64,000 nucleotides of DNA from Halomonas caseinilytica (GTDB lineage Bacteria > Pseudomonadota > Gammaproteobacteria > Pseudomonadales > Halomonadaceae), in assembly GCF_001662305.1 (NCBI RefSeq), contig NZ_BDEP01000017.1:248001-312000 (forward strand), read 5' to 3'. Below the pieces are notes generated by a model. It made no database searches. It was not told the origin of the DNA and saw only the letters and a list, made by a program, of their open reading frames with translations. Position numbers and translations under genes: made by a program. Every line of letters starts with the position of its first letter. The stretch's first letter is position 1. This document shows positions 56,045 to 64,000 of the stretch, one piece after another.

Positions 56045-56210
56045 GCTGAGAGCTCCTCTAGGTGAACGGTGAGCGTCGTGAAAGCCCGATTATAGCGCGC
56101 CATGCCGAGCGCGAATACCGGCGACGGGACGAGTCGGTCCCGAAATGCTAGACTCTCGCGTTTCGGGACTTTCGTGCCCAGCTTTTCGTGCCCAGGACAA
56201 GGAGAGGCGC

Positions 56211-56876
56211 ATGACCGAGGCGGTCACCCGCGAACTCATGGCGCAGCGCTTTCGCAGCTTCCTGCCCGTGGTGGTGGACCTGGAAACCGGGGGTTTCAAC
56301 GCACAGGGCGACGCGATACTCGAGATCGCCGCGGTCACCCTGACCATGGATCCCGAAGGCAACCTGATGCCTGACGCCACCTATGCTTACCATGTCACCC
56401 CCTTCGAGGGCGCCAACGTGGAGCAATCGGCGCTGGACTTCACCGGTATCCGCCTCGACGACCCGTTGCGTCGACAAGTCGCTGTCAGCGAGGCCGAGGC
56501 GCTGGGAGAAATCTTCCGGCCGGTCCGCAAGGCCATCAAGGCCCATGGATGCACTCGTGCCATCCTGGTCGGCCATAATGCGGCCTTCGACCACGGCTTC
56601 CTCAACGCCGCCGTGGAGCGTTGCGCCATCAAGCGCAACCCCTTCCATCCCTTCTCGAGCTTCGATACGGCCTCGCTGGCCGGCATGGTATACGGCCAGA
56701 CCGTGCTTGCCCGTGCCTGCCGTGCCGCCGGCATCGAATTCGACAACAGCGCCGCCCACTCGGCCCGCTACGATACCGAGCGCACCGCCGAACTCTTCTG
56801 CGCCATGATCAATCGCTACAAGGACCTCGGTGGCTGGCGACTGGCGCAACGCGAACAAGGGGTCGAGGAGCCATAG
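56211..56876 (+). CDS. rnt: Ribonuclease T
   Basis: DEDDh exoribonuclease that trims tRNA and other stable RNA 3' ends. The 221-residue protein has Exo[12 protein letters not shown], Exo[15 protein letters not shown] and Exo[17 protein letters not shown], with the RNase T features [20 protein letters not shown] and [15 protein letters not shown] 56211 follows a strong AAGGAGAGG; the in-frame start at 56145 would add 22 residues without homology. It is divergent from argG. Confidence 0.95.
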   Translation: MTEAVTRELMAQRFRSFLPVVVDLETGGFNAQGDAILEIAAVTLTMDPEGNLMPDATYAYHVTPFEGANVEQSALDFTGIRLDDPLRRQVAVSEAEALGEIFRPVRKAIKAHGCTRAILVGHNAAFDHGFLNAAVERCAIKRNPFHPFSSFDTASLAGMVYGQTVLARACRAAGIEFDNSAAHSARYDTERTAELFCAMINRYKDLGGWRLAQREQGVEEP

Positions 56877-56914
56877 GCCATCACCTTGAAGTTTGAAGAA
56901 CGCCGCTTCGCGGC

Positions 56915-56978
56915 TGGAAGAGGAAAGCAGGAAAGAAAGAAGTAAAAAAAGAAAAGAAGTAGAGAAGCGGGAAGAAAA
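56915..56978. repeat. Purine-rich tract (plus strand) between rnt and grxD
   Basis: About 64 bases consist almost only of A and G on the plus strand (GGAAGAGGAAAGCAGGAAAG onward), with a few interruptions. It follows a small GCCGC-TTC-GCGGC hairpin after rnt and abuts the grxD terminator, so in the minus-strand direction it is a long pyrimidine run downstream of the terminator stem. The tract is low in complexity and unlike the surrounding genes. Confidence 0.6.
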
Positions 56979-57007
56979 CACCCCTGCAGCCATGCTACAG
57001 GGGTGTT
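56971..57007 (-). terminator. Intrinsic terminator of grxD
   Basis: AACACCCCTG (56977-56986) and CAGGGGTGTT (56998-57007) form a ten-base perfect stem, with three more inner pairs around a CAT loop. On the minus strand the stem is followed by TTCTTCCCG and then a long pyrimidine tract. It lies 59 bases past the grxD stop. Confidence 0.75.
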
Positions 57008-57065
57008 CCTCTTCCGGCTTCGAGCTTACGCCCACGGGGCGGGCGATCTTCCGGACGCAGGCCGC

Positions 57066-57410
57066 TCAGCCTTCCGGCTGATCGTCCTGATGCTTGGCGG
57101 CGGTTTCCTTGATCAGCGTCTCCAGCTCGCCGTTCTGGTACATCTCCACGACGATGTCACAGCCGCCGACCAGCTCGCCTTCCACCCACAGTTGCGGGAA
57201 CGTCGGCCAATTGGCGACCTTGGGCAACTCGGCACGAATATCCGGGTTGTCCAGCACATTGACGAAGGCGAAGCGCTCGCCGCAGGCCATCAGCGCCTGG
57301 ACGGTCTGGGCGGAGAAACCGCACTGCGGTAGCTGGGGCGTGCCCTTCATGTAGATCAGGATCGGGTTCTCGCTGATCTGCCGCTGAATGTTCTCGACGG
57401 TGGTACTCAT
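57066..57410 (-). CDS. grxD: Monothiol glutaredoxin (CGFS type)
   Basis: Iron-sulfur cluster carrier that binds a [2Fe-2S] cluster with glutathione as a dimer. The 114-residue protein has the CGFS active site (C30) in YMKGTPQLPQCGFSAQ, the WPTFPQLWVEGELVGG segment with the cis-proline and glutathione contacts, and GCDIVVEMYQNGEL. The size matches E. coli GrxD (115). It is a single-gene unit with its own terminator. Confidence 0.96.
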   Translation of the reverse strand: MSTTVENIQRQISENPILIYMKGTPQLPQCGFSAQTVQALMACGERFAFVNVLDNPDIRAELPKVANWPTFPQLWVEGELVGGCDIVVEMYQNGELETLIKETAAKHQDDQPEG

Positions 57411-57565
57411 TGTGCTTTCCCTCTGAATCGCGTGTTGACCATCGCATCAGGCAATACCCGAGCACGCTGGTCGGCCTTATGATGAAGCCATTCTACTGAT
57501 GCACGGCGCATTGCGCATCCCCCCGGGGGTGGCTAGGATGGTCGTTTTTTCCGTGGAGCGATGCC

Positions 57566-58486
57566 ATGGCTACCCGCCATTTTCTGACCCTGCTCGACCT
57601 GAGTCCGGAGGAATCTCGTTACCTGATCCAGCGCGCCATTTCGATCAAGAACGGTCTGATGACCCAAGGCCCGACCTATACGCCGTTCGCCAATCGCACA
57701 CTGGCCATGATCTTCGAGAAATCCTCGACCCGCACCCGGGTCTCCTTCGAGACGGCCATGGCACAGTTCGGGGGCCACGCGCTCTTCCTCTCCCCGCGTG
57801 ACACCCAACTGGGCCGCGGCGAGCCCATCGGCGACACCGCCCGGGTACTCGCCGAAATGGTCGACATCGTGATGATTCGTACCTTTTCCCACCAGGGACT
57901 CGAGGAGTACGCCTCGGCAAGCAGGGTGCCGGTCATCAATGCCCTCACCGACGACTACCATCCCTGCCAACTGCTCGCCGACGTCATGACCTGGACCGAG
58001 CTGCGCGGCACTATCCGGGGCCGCACCGCCGTCTGGATCGGTGATGGCAACAACATGTGCCACTCCTGGATCAACGCCGCCCGCCAGTTCGACTTCCAAC
58101 TACGCGTGGTCTGCCCCGAGGGCTACGAGCCCCGCCAGGACATCCTCGATGCCGCCGGCGACCGCGTGACCATCCATCGCGATCCCCAGACCGCCGTCGA
58201 CGGCGCCGACCTGGTGACCACCGACGTCTGGGCCTCCATGGGCCAGGAAGAGGAACAGACCAAGCGCGAGTCCGACTTCGCCGGCTTCCAGGTCACCGAG
58301 TCCTTGCTCGATCGCGCCGCCGACGATGTGCTCTTCCTGCACTGCCTGCCGGCCCACCGCGGCGAGGAAATCAGCGAAACCCTGCTCGACGATCCTCGCG
58401 CCGTGGTCTGGCAGGAAGCCGGCAACCGCCTGCATGCCCAGAAGGCATTGATCGAGTTCTTGTTGCTGGGACGCGTCGAGGCCTGA
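57566..58486 (+). CDS. argF: Ornithine carbamoyltransferase
   Basis: Makes citrulline from ornithine and carbamoyl phosphate. The 306-residue protein has the carbamoyl-phosphate site [13 protein letters not shown] near residue 52, the HPCQ-type segment [11 protein letters not shown], the ornithine loop region [17 protein letters not shown] and the [12 protein letters not shown] motif with the catalytic cysteine. Anabolic by context (no arginine deiminase genes nearby). A GC-rich hairpin follows the stop. Confidence 0.96.
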   Translation: MATRHFLTLLDLSPEESRYLIQRAISIKNGLMTQGPTYTPFANRTLAMIFEKSSTRTRVSFETAMAQFGGHALFLSPRDTQLGRGEPIGDTARVLAEMVDIVMIRTFSHQGLEEYASASRVPVINALTDDYHPCQLLADVMTWTELRGTIRGRTAVWIGDGNNMCHSWINAARQFDFQLRVVCPEGYEPRQDILDAAGDRVTIHRDPQTAVDGADLVTTDVWASMGQEEEQTKRESDFAGFQVTESLLDRAADDVLFLHCLPAHRGEEISETLLDDPRAVVWQEAGNRLHAQKALIEFLLLGRVEA

Positions 58487-58493
58487 CCCGCAT

Positions 58494-58516
58494 TGCCCCG
58501 GCACCTCGCCGGGGCA
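58494..58516 (+). terminator. Hairpin after argF
   Basis: TGCCCCGGC (58494-58502) and GCCGGGGCA (58508-58516) form a nine-base perfect stem with a five-base loop, eight bases after the argF stop. There is no T run, so it may depend on other factors or simply protect the mRNA end; it separates argF from the carnitine operon. Confidence 0.5.
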
Positions 58517-58564
58517 GCATACGTTCGTCGCCCACACGCCGTAGATTGGCGCATCATATCAAGT

Positions 58565-58593
58565 CGATGTCGTCTTGTGCTTATTCGACATCG
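58565..58593. promoter_or_regulatory. Dyad upstream of the carnitine operon
   Basis: CGATGTCG (58565-58572) and CGACATCG (58586-58593) form an eight-base inverted repeat around 13 bases, 47-75 bases before the cdhC ATG. In Pseudomonas the orthologous operon is activated by CdhR, an AraC-type regulator. No cdhR gene is in the window, so the link is a guess from position and symmetry. Confidence 0.35.
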
Positions 58594-58639
58594 TCATCTT
58601 CACGGACACTCCTCTCAGACTCACACAGGAGGTCCGACC

Positions 58640-59548
58640 ATGAACCGCAACGTCATCCTGACCTGCGCCGTCACCGGCGCCGGCGACACCACCGGCAAGA
58701 ACCCCAACGTGCCGGTGACTCCCAGGCAGATCGCTGACAACTGCATCGAAGCCGCACGCGCCGGTGCCAGCGTGGCTCACATCCATGTGCGCGATCCCGA
58801 GACCGGCGGCATCAGCCACTCCCTGGATCACTTCCGCGAAGTGATGGAGCGCGTCCGCGAATCCGACACCGATATCGTCATGAACATCACCGCCGGTGGT
58901 GGCGGCGACTGGATTCCCGATGCCACGGACCCGACCCGCGGCGGCCCGGGCACCGACATCCAGACCCCAGCCCAGCGTCACGAGCCGGTGGGTGAACTGC
59001 TGCCGGAACTCTGCACCCTGGACTGCGGCAGCCTGAACTTCGGCGACATGGTCTACATCAACACTGCCGACTGGCTGCGCGAACACGCCCGGTTGGTGCA
59101 GGCCGCCGGCGTCAAGCCCGAGCTCGAGTGCTTCGATCTCGGCCATGTGTGGTTCGCCCGCCAGCTTCAGCGGGAGGGGCTGATCGACGGCAACCCCTTG
59201 TATCAACTCTGCCTGGGCATCCCCTGGGGCGCCGAGGCCGATACCGAAACCATGCTGACCATGCGCAACAAGCTGCCGGAAAACGCCGACTGGGCGGCTT
59301 TCGGCATCGGCCGCCATCAGATGCCGATGGTCGCCCAGGCCGCGCTGCTCGGCGGTCATGCTCGGGTCGGCCTGGAAGACAACCTCATGCTGGAGAAAGG
59401 CGTACTGGCCACCAACGGCCAGCTCGTCGAAAAGGCCACCGGCATCATCGAACATCTCGGCGGCCGCGTCATGACACCGGCCGAGACCCGCTCGCATCTC
59501 AAGCTGCGCGATCCGGTAACCGGTCGCATCGCCGGAGGTGACGCATGA
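58640..59548 (+). CDS. cdhC: 3-Dehydrocarnitine:acetyl-CoA trimethylamine transferase (BKACE family)
   Basis: A 302-residue beta-keto acid cleavage enzyme (DUF849) with the Zn-binding histidine pair in [13 protein letters not shown] (H47, H49) and the ligand glutamate in VGLEDNLML. With acetyl-CoA it would split 3-dehydrocarnitine into acetoacetate and betainyl-CoA. The assignment to carnitine, rather than another beta-keto acid, rests on its place before a carnitine dehydrogenase-like gene and a thioesterase, the same order as cdhC-cdhA-cdhB in Pseudomonas. ATG 58640 has AGGAGG upstream; an in-frame ATG at 58493 has no support. Its stop overlaps cdhA (ATGA). Confidence 0.85.
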   Translation: MNRNVILTCAVTGAGDTTGKNPNVPVTPRQIADNCIEAARAGASVAHIHVRDPETGGISHSLDHFREVMERVRESDTDIVMNITAGGGGDWIPDATDPTRGGPGTDIQTPAQRHEPVGELLPELCTLDCGSLNFGDMVYINTADWLREHARLVQAAGVKPELECFDLGHVWFARQLQREGLIDGNPLYQLCLGIPWGAEADTETMLTMRNKLPENADWAAFGIGRHQMPMVAQAALLGGHARVGLEDNLMLEKGVLATNGQLVEKATGIIEHLGGRVMTPAETRSHLKLRDPVTGRIAGGDA

Positions 59549-60501
59549 GCCGCCAACTGTCCGTCATCGGTACCGGCGTCATCGGCAACGGCTGGATCGC
59601 CCGGGCGCTGGCCCAGGGCTGGGACGTGGTGGCCTTCGACCCAGCACCCGAAGCCGCCGAACGCACCCGCGACTTCGTCGCCAATGCCTGGCCCTCGCTC
59701 GAGGCGCTCGGCCTGGCCGAGGGAGCGGCCCCCACCCGCCTGACCTTCGTCGACAGCCTCGAGGAAGCGGTGGCCGGCGCCGACCTGGTCCAGGAGAACG
59801 TGCCGGAACGCCTCGAGCTCAAGTGCGAGATTCTCGCCGCCATCGACGCTGCAGCGGCACCCGGCGTGATCGTCGGCTCCTCCACGTCCGGCTTCAAGCC
59901 CAGCGACCTGCAGCGCGACTGCGCCTGGGTGCCGGGCCGGGTGATCGTCGCTCACCCCTTCAACCCGGTCTACCTGCTGCCGCTGGTAGAGCTGGTTGGC
60001 GGCGAGGCCACCGAACCCCATCAGATCGAGCTGGCCCAGGCGCTCTATCAGGAACTGGCCATGCGCCCGCTGGTGGTGCGTCGCGAGATCGAGGGCCACA
60101 TCGCCGACCGTCTGATGGAGGCGCTGTGGCGCGAAGCCCTGCACCTGGTCAACGACGGCGTGGCGACCACCGAGGAAGTCGATGCCGCCGTGGTCTACGG
60201 CTGCGGCCTGCGATGGGCGCTGATGGGCACCTTCCTGACCTTCCACCTGGCCGGTGGCGATCAGGGCATGCGTCATATGCTCGAGCAATTCGGTCCGGCA
60301 CTGAAGCTGCCCTGGACCAAGCTGGAAGCCCCGGAGCTCACCGAGGAGCTGATCGACAAGGTCGTCGAGGGCTGCGAGTACCAGGCCGCGGGCCGCCCGG
60401 TGGCCGAACTCGATCGCCGCCGCGACGACTTCCTCGTCGAGGTGCTCGGCCTGGTGAAGAAGTACTGGCCCGAGGCGGAAGGCCTCGAAGGACGAATCTG
60501 A
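59545..60501 (+). CDS. cdhA: L-carnitine 3-dehydrogenase
   Basis: Oxidises L-carnitine to 3-dehydrocarnitine with NAD. The 318-residue protein belongs to the 3-hydroxyacyl-CoA dehydrogenase family without a CoA-binding extension: Rossmann motif [14 protein letters not shown] at 9-22, [23 protein letters not shown], the catalytic His/Glu region [18 protein letters not shown], and helical C-terminal domain [18 protein letters not shown]. Length matches characterised carnitine dehydrogenases (about 320). Start and stop both overlap the flanking cdh genes. Confidence 0.88.
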   Translation: MSRQLSVIGTGVIGNGWIARALAQGWDVVAFDPAPEAAERTRDFVANAWPSLEALGLAEGAAPTRLTFVDSLEEAVAGADLVQENVPERLELKCEILAAIDAAAAPGVIVGSSTSGFKPSDLQRDCAWVPGRVIVAHPFNPVYLLPLVELVGGEATEPHQIELAQALYQELAMRPLVVRREIEGHIADRLMEALWREALHLVNDGVATTEEVDAAVVYGCGLRWALMGTFLTFHLAGGDQGMRHMLEQFGPALKLPWTKLEAPELTEELIDKVVEGCEYQAAGRPVAELDRRRDDFLVEVLGLVKKYWPEAEGLEGRI

Positions 60502-60965
60502 TGGCGCTGCTCGAAACCCGCGTGGCCCCGGAATGGGTCGACTACAACGGCCACATGAACGATGCCGAGTACGCCCGAGCGTTTTCCCTGGCGGTGGAGG
60601 AACTGATGCACCGTCTCGGCCTCGACGAGAACGGCCGTCGCCACCATGGGTACACCCTCTACACCCTGGAAACCCATCTCTGCTATCGCCGCGAGGCCCA
60701 TGAGGGCCAGATACTGCATCTCGAGGCAGCGCTGCTCGAGCGTGATGCCAAGCGCCTGCATGTCTTCTTCGAGATGCGGGACAACGAGGGCAACCTGCTG
60801 GCCACCAGCGAGCAGATGCTGATGGGTATCGACAGCCAGGCCGGCCGGCCAGCGCCCTTCCCCAGCGAAGTGAATGAAGCCGTCGCGGCACTGCCCCGAG
60901 TCGAGCCCGATGCCTGGCCGGAACTTGCCGGACGGCGCATCGGCCTGCCTCCGGCCAAGCGCTGA
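60501..60965 (+). CDS. cdhB: Betainyl-CoA thioesterase
   Basis: The 154-residue hotdog-fold thioesterase has the sequence EWVDYNGHMNDAEYARAF at 9-26, and TLYTLETHLCYRREAHEGQI, in the 4-hydroxybenzoyl-CoA thioesterase style. In this operon it should hydrolyse betainyl-CoA to glycine betaine and CoA, finishing the pathway. ATG 60501 overlaps the cdhA stop by one base; a much longer in-frame ORF upstream is an out-of-frame shadow of cdhA. Confidence 0.85.
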   Translation: MALLETRVAPEWVDYNGHMNDAEYARAFSLAVEELMHRLGLDENGRRHHGYTLYTLETHLCYRREAHEGQILHLEAALLERDAKRLHVFFEMRDNEGNLLATSEQMLMGIDSQAGRPAPFPSEVNEAVAALPRVEPDAWPELAGRRIGLPPAKR

Positions 60966-61134
60966 ACGGCACCATCGACGAGATGCCGCCCGGTCATGAG
61001 CGGGCGGCAACGGGATCACCGGCCCGAGGTCCGGATCAAAGAGGATTTCGCTTATCGCTACTTCAACCCCTCCCACTCCGCCCGAGGCACCGCAGGGCGA
61101 CACTGCCTCGAACCGCGCGACATCGACGGACTAC

Positions 61135-62736
61135 ATGGTGACCGAACTGTCCCAGCGGGGGTTCTTCCAGGGTATGCACAAGGGCATGACCCTGGCCTCC
61201 GCCGGTCTGGTGCTGGCCTTCGTGCTGTTCACCGGGCTCGGCTCCGACATGGCCGGCAGCGTCTTCGGCACGGCGCGCACCTGGATCGAAGGCACCTTCA
61301 GCGGCTACTACCTGATGACCGTCATGCTGCTGATGGCCGTCTGTGCCTTCATCGTGGTCAGCCGCTACGGCAGCATCCGCCTGGGCAACGACGATAGCCG
61401 CCCCGAATTCAGCAATTTCGCCTGGTTCTCGATGCTGTTCTCTGCCGGCATCGGCATCGGCATCCTCTTCTTCGGCGTCGCCGAACCGGTCTTCTACCTG
61501 GATGACAGCGGCGCCTTCGGTTACCCCAACAATCCCCACGCCGACATGGCCGGTGCCACCGCCATCGGCTACGAACGCGCCATCGACGCCCTGCGCGTCT
61601 CGGTCTTCCACTGGGGTCTGCACGGCTGGGCCATCTACGTCATCGTCGGGATGTCGCTGGCCTACTTCGCCTATCGGCGGGGCCTACCCCTCGCCTTGAG
61701 ATCGGCCCTGTATCCCTTTATCGGCGACCGCATCTATGGACCCATCGGCCATCTGGTCGACATCCTCGGCGTACTGGGCTGCGTGTTCGGCGTCGCCACC
61801 TCGCTGGGGCTCGGCGTGAGCCAGATGGCCGTCGGCCTGCAGCGCCTGGTCGGCATCAGTGACGGCCTCGGCACTCAACTCATTCTGATCGCCGTGATCT
61901 CGGCCGTCTCTATCCTCTCGGTGGTATCCGGCGTGCAGAAGGGCATTAGGATCATTTCCGAACTCAACATCTGGGTCTCGGTTCTCGTGGTCGGCGCCTT
62001 CCTGCTCGGCGGTCCCACTCTATGGCTGATCCAGGCCTTCGGCGCGACTCTGCTCGACTACGCCGCCAACTTCATTCCCATGGGCCTGTGGTATGCCGAC
62101 GAGCCGGCGTCCGCCGACTGGCAGCAGGCCTGGACCATCTTCTACTGGGGCTGGTGGCTGGCCTGGGCGCCCTTCGTCGGGTTGTTCATCGCGCGCATTT
62201 CTCGCGGACGCACTCTGCGCGAGTTCGTGCTCGGCGTGCTGCTGGTACCGACTCTGATCATCTTCGTCTGGCTGGTGATCTTCGGCGGCAATGCGCTCTA
62301 TCAGGAGCTCCACGCCACGAGTGGTCCCGGCAATGCCGGCATCATCGAGCTGGTCAATGCCTGGAATCTGCCAGCCGCGCTGTTCGCCAGCGCCGACGGC
62401 ATCGCCGGCACCGGCACGCTGGGCTGGACACTCTCGGCACTGATGGTGTTTCTGCTGATGAGCTGGTTCGTCACCTCGTCGGATTCCGGCACCCTGGTAC
62501 TGACCACCATCCTGTCGCTCGGCAACGACGATCCGCCCCAACGTTTCCGGGTCTTCTGGGGCGTGGTGATCGGCCTGGTCGCCGCCGTACTGCTGGTGGC
62601 AGGCGGACTCAAGGCACTGCAGACCGCCTTGATTGCCGCTGCCCTGCCGTTGAGCGCGGTCATCCTAGTCATGACCGCCGGCGTGCTGGTCTCGTTGCTG
62701 CAGGAATCGCGCCGCGCGCGTCGCGCCGCCCAGTGA
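61135..62736 (+). CDS. BCCT family betaine/carnitine/choline transporter
   Basis: The 533-residue protein has about 12 membrane helices and BCCT signatures: FSAGIGIGILFFGVAEPVFY (glycine-rich helix), VFHWGLHGWAIYVIVG, and the WTIFYWGWWLAWAPFVGLFI substrate-site helix, followed by ARISRGRTLREFVLG. The cytoplasmic tails are short, unlike osmoregulated BetP with its long C-terminal sensor. ATG 61135 is the first usable start; the frame stays open back to 61000 but has no ATG, GTG or TTG. Context argues for carnitine as substrate. The 169-base spacer after cdhB could carry a promoter. Confidence 0.9.
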   Translation: MVTELSQRGFFQGMHKGMTLASAGLVLAFVLFTGLGSDMAGSVFGTARTWIEGTFSGYYLMTVMLLMAVCAFIVVSRYGSIRLGNDDSRPEFSNFAWFSMLFSAGIGIGILFFGVAEPVFYLDDSGAFGYPNNPHADMAGATAIGYERAIDALRVSVFHWGLHGWAIYVIVGMSLAYFAYRRGLPLALRSALYPFIGDRIYGPIGHLVDILGVLGCVFGVATSLGLGVSQMAVGLQRLVGISDGLGTQLILIAVISAVSILSVVSGVQKGIRIISELNIWVSVLVVGAFLLGGPTLWLIQAFGATLLDYAANFIPMGLWYADEPASADWQQAWTIFYWGWWLAWAPFVGLFIARISRGRTLREFVLGVLLVPTLIIFVWLVIFGGNALYQELHATSGPGNAGIIELVNAWNLPAALFASADGIAGTGTLGWTLSALMVFLLMSWFVTSSDSGTLVLTTILSLGNDDPPQRFRVFWGVVIGLVAAVLLVAGGLKALQTALIAAALPLSAVILVMTAGVLVSLLQESRRARRAAQ

Positions 62737-63554
62737 TGCGCCACGAGACCTTTCAGCGACGCTTCGCGCACGCACTCGATGCTATCGCCGGGTTGCCCGT
62801 GGAGGCGGCTCGGCAGCGTTACGATGCGCTCTGTTCGGGCTTCGCGCCTGCCGATCCCGCCGGCATGACGGTGCTCGACGAACGCATCGCCGGCGTCAGC
62901 GTGCGTCGCTTCCAGCCGGCCAAGTTCAAGGCTGGCCCGATCCTCTATGCGCATGGCGGTGGATGGTATCTCGGCTCACCGCGCAGCCATCACGGCATCA
63001 CGGCCGATCTCGCCGAGCGGCTGGGCCGCGAAGTGATCAGCGTCGACTATCGGCTGGCCCCGGAGGCCAGCTACGCCGAGGCTCTCGACGACTGTCGTCG
63101 AGTGGCCGAGGCCTGCGCCCCCGTGGCCATGGCCGGTGACAGCGCCGGCGGGCGGCTGGTCCTGGATGTCGCCCGGCAATCGCCGTGGCGCGGCCTACTG
63201 GGCCTGATCTACCCACCGGTGGGCCGCCTGTCCCCGACAACCCTGGGGCCGGACGCGCCGCTGCTCTCGCGGGACGATATCCTGACCTTGTGGCACGCCA
63301 TCGCCAGGGATGTCCCGATGTCCGACGATGCCTCGCCACCGGCATGCTGTATCGAGATACTGTCGGTGGAGCGCGACCCCCTCACCCGTCCGCTCGAGAT
63401 GGCAGTCGACGCCTGGCGCCACGCCGGTGCCGATATCGGCTATCGCCGAGCCCCAGGCATGCTGCACGGCGCCCTGCACGCCCATGCCAGGCTCGATGCC
63501 ATGCAGACGGCTTGGCATGACGTCTGTCATGCCTTGGCAAACCGGTTGGCATGA
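62736..63554 (+). CDS. HSL-type alpha/beta hydrolase (candidate acylcarnitine esterase)
   Basis: The 272-residue hydrolase has the HSL-family oxyanion motif YAHGGGWYLGS (71-81), nucleophile S136 in AGDSAGGRL, D214 in SVERDPLTRP and H244 in MLHGALH. ATG 62736 overlaps the transporter stop by one base, so it is translated with it. In Pseudomonas an alpha/beta hydrolase (HocS) that cleaves short-chain acylcarnitines is linked to the cdh genes; this enzyme may do the same, feeding L-carnitine to CdhA. That role is inferred. Few other clues to substrate. Confidence 0.8.
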   Translation: MRHETFQRRFAHALDAIAGLPVEAARQRYDALCSGFAPADPAGMTVLDERIAGVSVRRFQPAKFKAGPILYAHGGGWYLGSPRSHHGITADLAERLGREVISVDYRLAPEASYAEALDDCRRVAEACAPVAMAGDSAGGRLVLDVARQSPWRGLLGLIYPPVGRLSPTTLGPDAPLLSRDDILTLWHAIARDVPMSDDASPPACCIEILSVERDPLTRPLEMAVDAWRHAGADIGYRRAPGMLHGALHAHARLDAMQTAWHDVCHALANRLA

Positions 63555-63711
63555 GACCGTCGCTCGCCGCTTCAGCTACAAATTCAATTTATATCAGCGG
63601 ATAGAAATGATCGATTGTGCCGCCATTCCCGCCTGTCTAGGCTTCAGCAGCACTGCCATGTCGCCTCGCACATGACATCCGGGTCATCACTCTCATCAAG
63701 GAGTTTCACAC

Positions 63712-64000
63712 ATGTCGTCCCGACTGCTTCCCCTCGCACTCGCTGTTGCCGCCGGTTCCGCCCAGGCGGCGGCTGGCCCCTGCCACGACACCACCATGGA
63801 CCAGCAGGTCGAGACGCTGATGACCCGCCATGACATCCCAGGCGTCTCCGTGGCCATGGTGGATCATGGAAAAGTGTGCGTCAGTCATTATGGCGTAGCC
63901 TCCCGGGACACCGGCGCCACCGTGGACGATGCCACCCTGTTCGAGATCGGCTCGGTCAGCAAGACCTTCACCTCAGTGCTCGCCGCCTGGGCGCACCAAC
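63712..64000 (+). CDS. Class C beta-lactamase-like serine hydrolase (5' part)
   Basis: The first 96 residues of a gene that runs off the right edge. It has a signal peptide (LLPLALAVAAGSAQA), then MDQQVETLMTRHDIPGVSVAMV typical of AmpC and related penicillin-binding enzymes, and the nucleophile motif S81-V-S-K84 in LFEIGSVSKTFTSVLA. The KTG and YxN motifs lie outside the window, so a true cephalosporinase cannot be told from an esterase or peptidase. AAGGAG lies about eight bases before ATG 63712. It follows the hydrolase gene by 157 bases that show no other gene. Confidence 0.8.
   Translation, partial: MSSRLLPLALAVAAGSAQAAAGPCHDTTMDQQVETLMTRHDIPGVSVAMVDHGKVCVSHYGVASRDTGATVDDATLFEIGSVSKTFTSVLAAWAHQ

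Noticed and set aside
59538-60965. 475-codon open frame covering cdhA and cdhB.
   Set aside because: Its first two-thirds are an out-of-frame reading of cdhA; only the part from 60501 is the real cdhB thioesterase.
60996-61397. 133-codon open frame in front of and across the BCCT start.
   Set aside because: Runs in another frame through the transporter gene, with no recognisable sequence; the BCCT frame is certain.

Overview
The window is GC-rich, almost fully coding gammaproteobacterial chromosome. The gene content points to the Halomonadaceae (Halomonas/Chromohalobacter type): an MvaT-type nucleoid protein, a RegB/RegA redox pair, a gyrA-serC-pheA-tyrA/aroA-cmk-rpsA superoperon like that of Pseudomonas, and a carnitine-to-glycine-betaine operon with a BCCT transporter, which suits an osmoadapted heterotroph. 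I saw no rRNA, tRNA, insertion sequence, prophage or CRISPR array.

Layout. 1-8.0 kb: the start of a YafS-like methyltransferase divergent from gloB, then mltD and the oligopeptide importer yejABEF. 8.0-16.6 kb: an LpxR-type outer-membrane deacylase, rsuA with an omega-amidase-like nitrilase, rarD, an FAD oxidoreductase, a SulP anion transporter and regB/regA. 16.7-22.5 kb: hpt, nagZ, pilD-coaE-yacG, a Tus-like replication-terminus protein, a 99-residue protein resembling part of MvaT, and mvaT with its own promoter and terminator. 22.5-32.4 kb (minus strand): the gyrA to rpsA superoperon, with a short-repeat patch between serC and pheA. 32.7-42.4 kb: a thioesterase facing rdgC across a PsrA-like palindrome, then an acyltransferase, a cation diffusion facilitator, a small unknown protein, thiI, metG, a lone RnfB-like ferredoxin and nth. 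42.4-48.9 kb (minus strand): a sulfur cassette (periplasmic double rhodanese, YeeE/TsuA-like permease, tiny Cys-rich membrane protein), then a cstA - cory-CC-star - ArsA-like ATPase cassette, then a glutathione transferase. 49.0-54.4 kb: four overlapping or abutting genes encoding a receiver-only response regulator, a membrane sensor fused to a DnaQ-type exonuclease, a 61-residue membrane protein and a sodium/solute-symporter-histidine kinase. 54.4-58.5 kb: hlyU-argG, rnt, grxD, argF. 58.6-64.0 kb: cdhC-cdhA-cdhB, a BCCT transporter, an HSL-type hydrolase and the start of a class C beta-lactamase-like gene.

Most genes are recognisable housekeeping functions. The parts most worth following up are the sensor-exonuclease/symporter-kinase operon, the cstA-cory-arsA cassette (its ATPase has no cysteine and its small partner ends in Cys-Cys), the tus-like gene and neighbouring MvaT-like fragment, the sulfur cassette with its tiny CxxCxxxC membrane protein, and the PsrA-like operator at 33.15 kb. 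Functional statements rest on motifs and context read by eye; no database search was possible.
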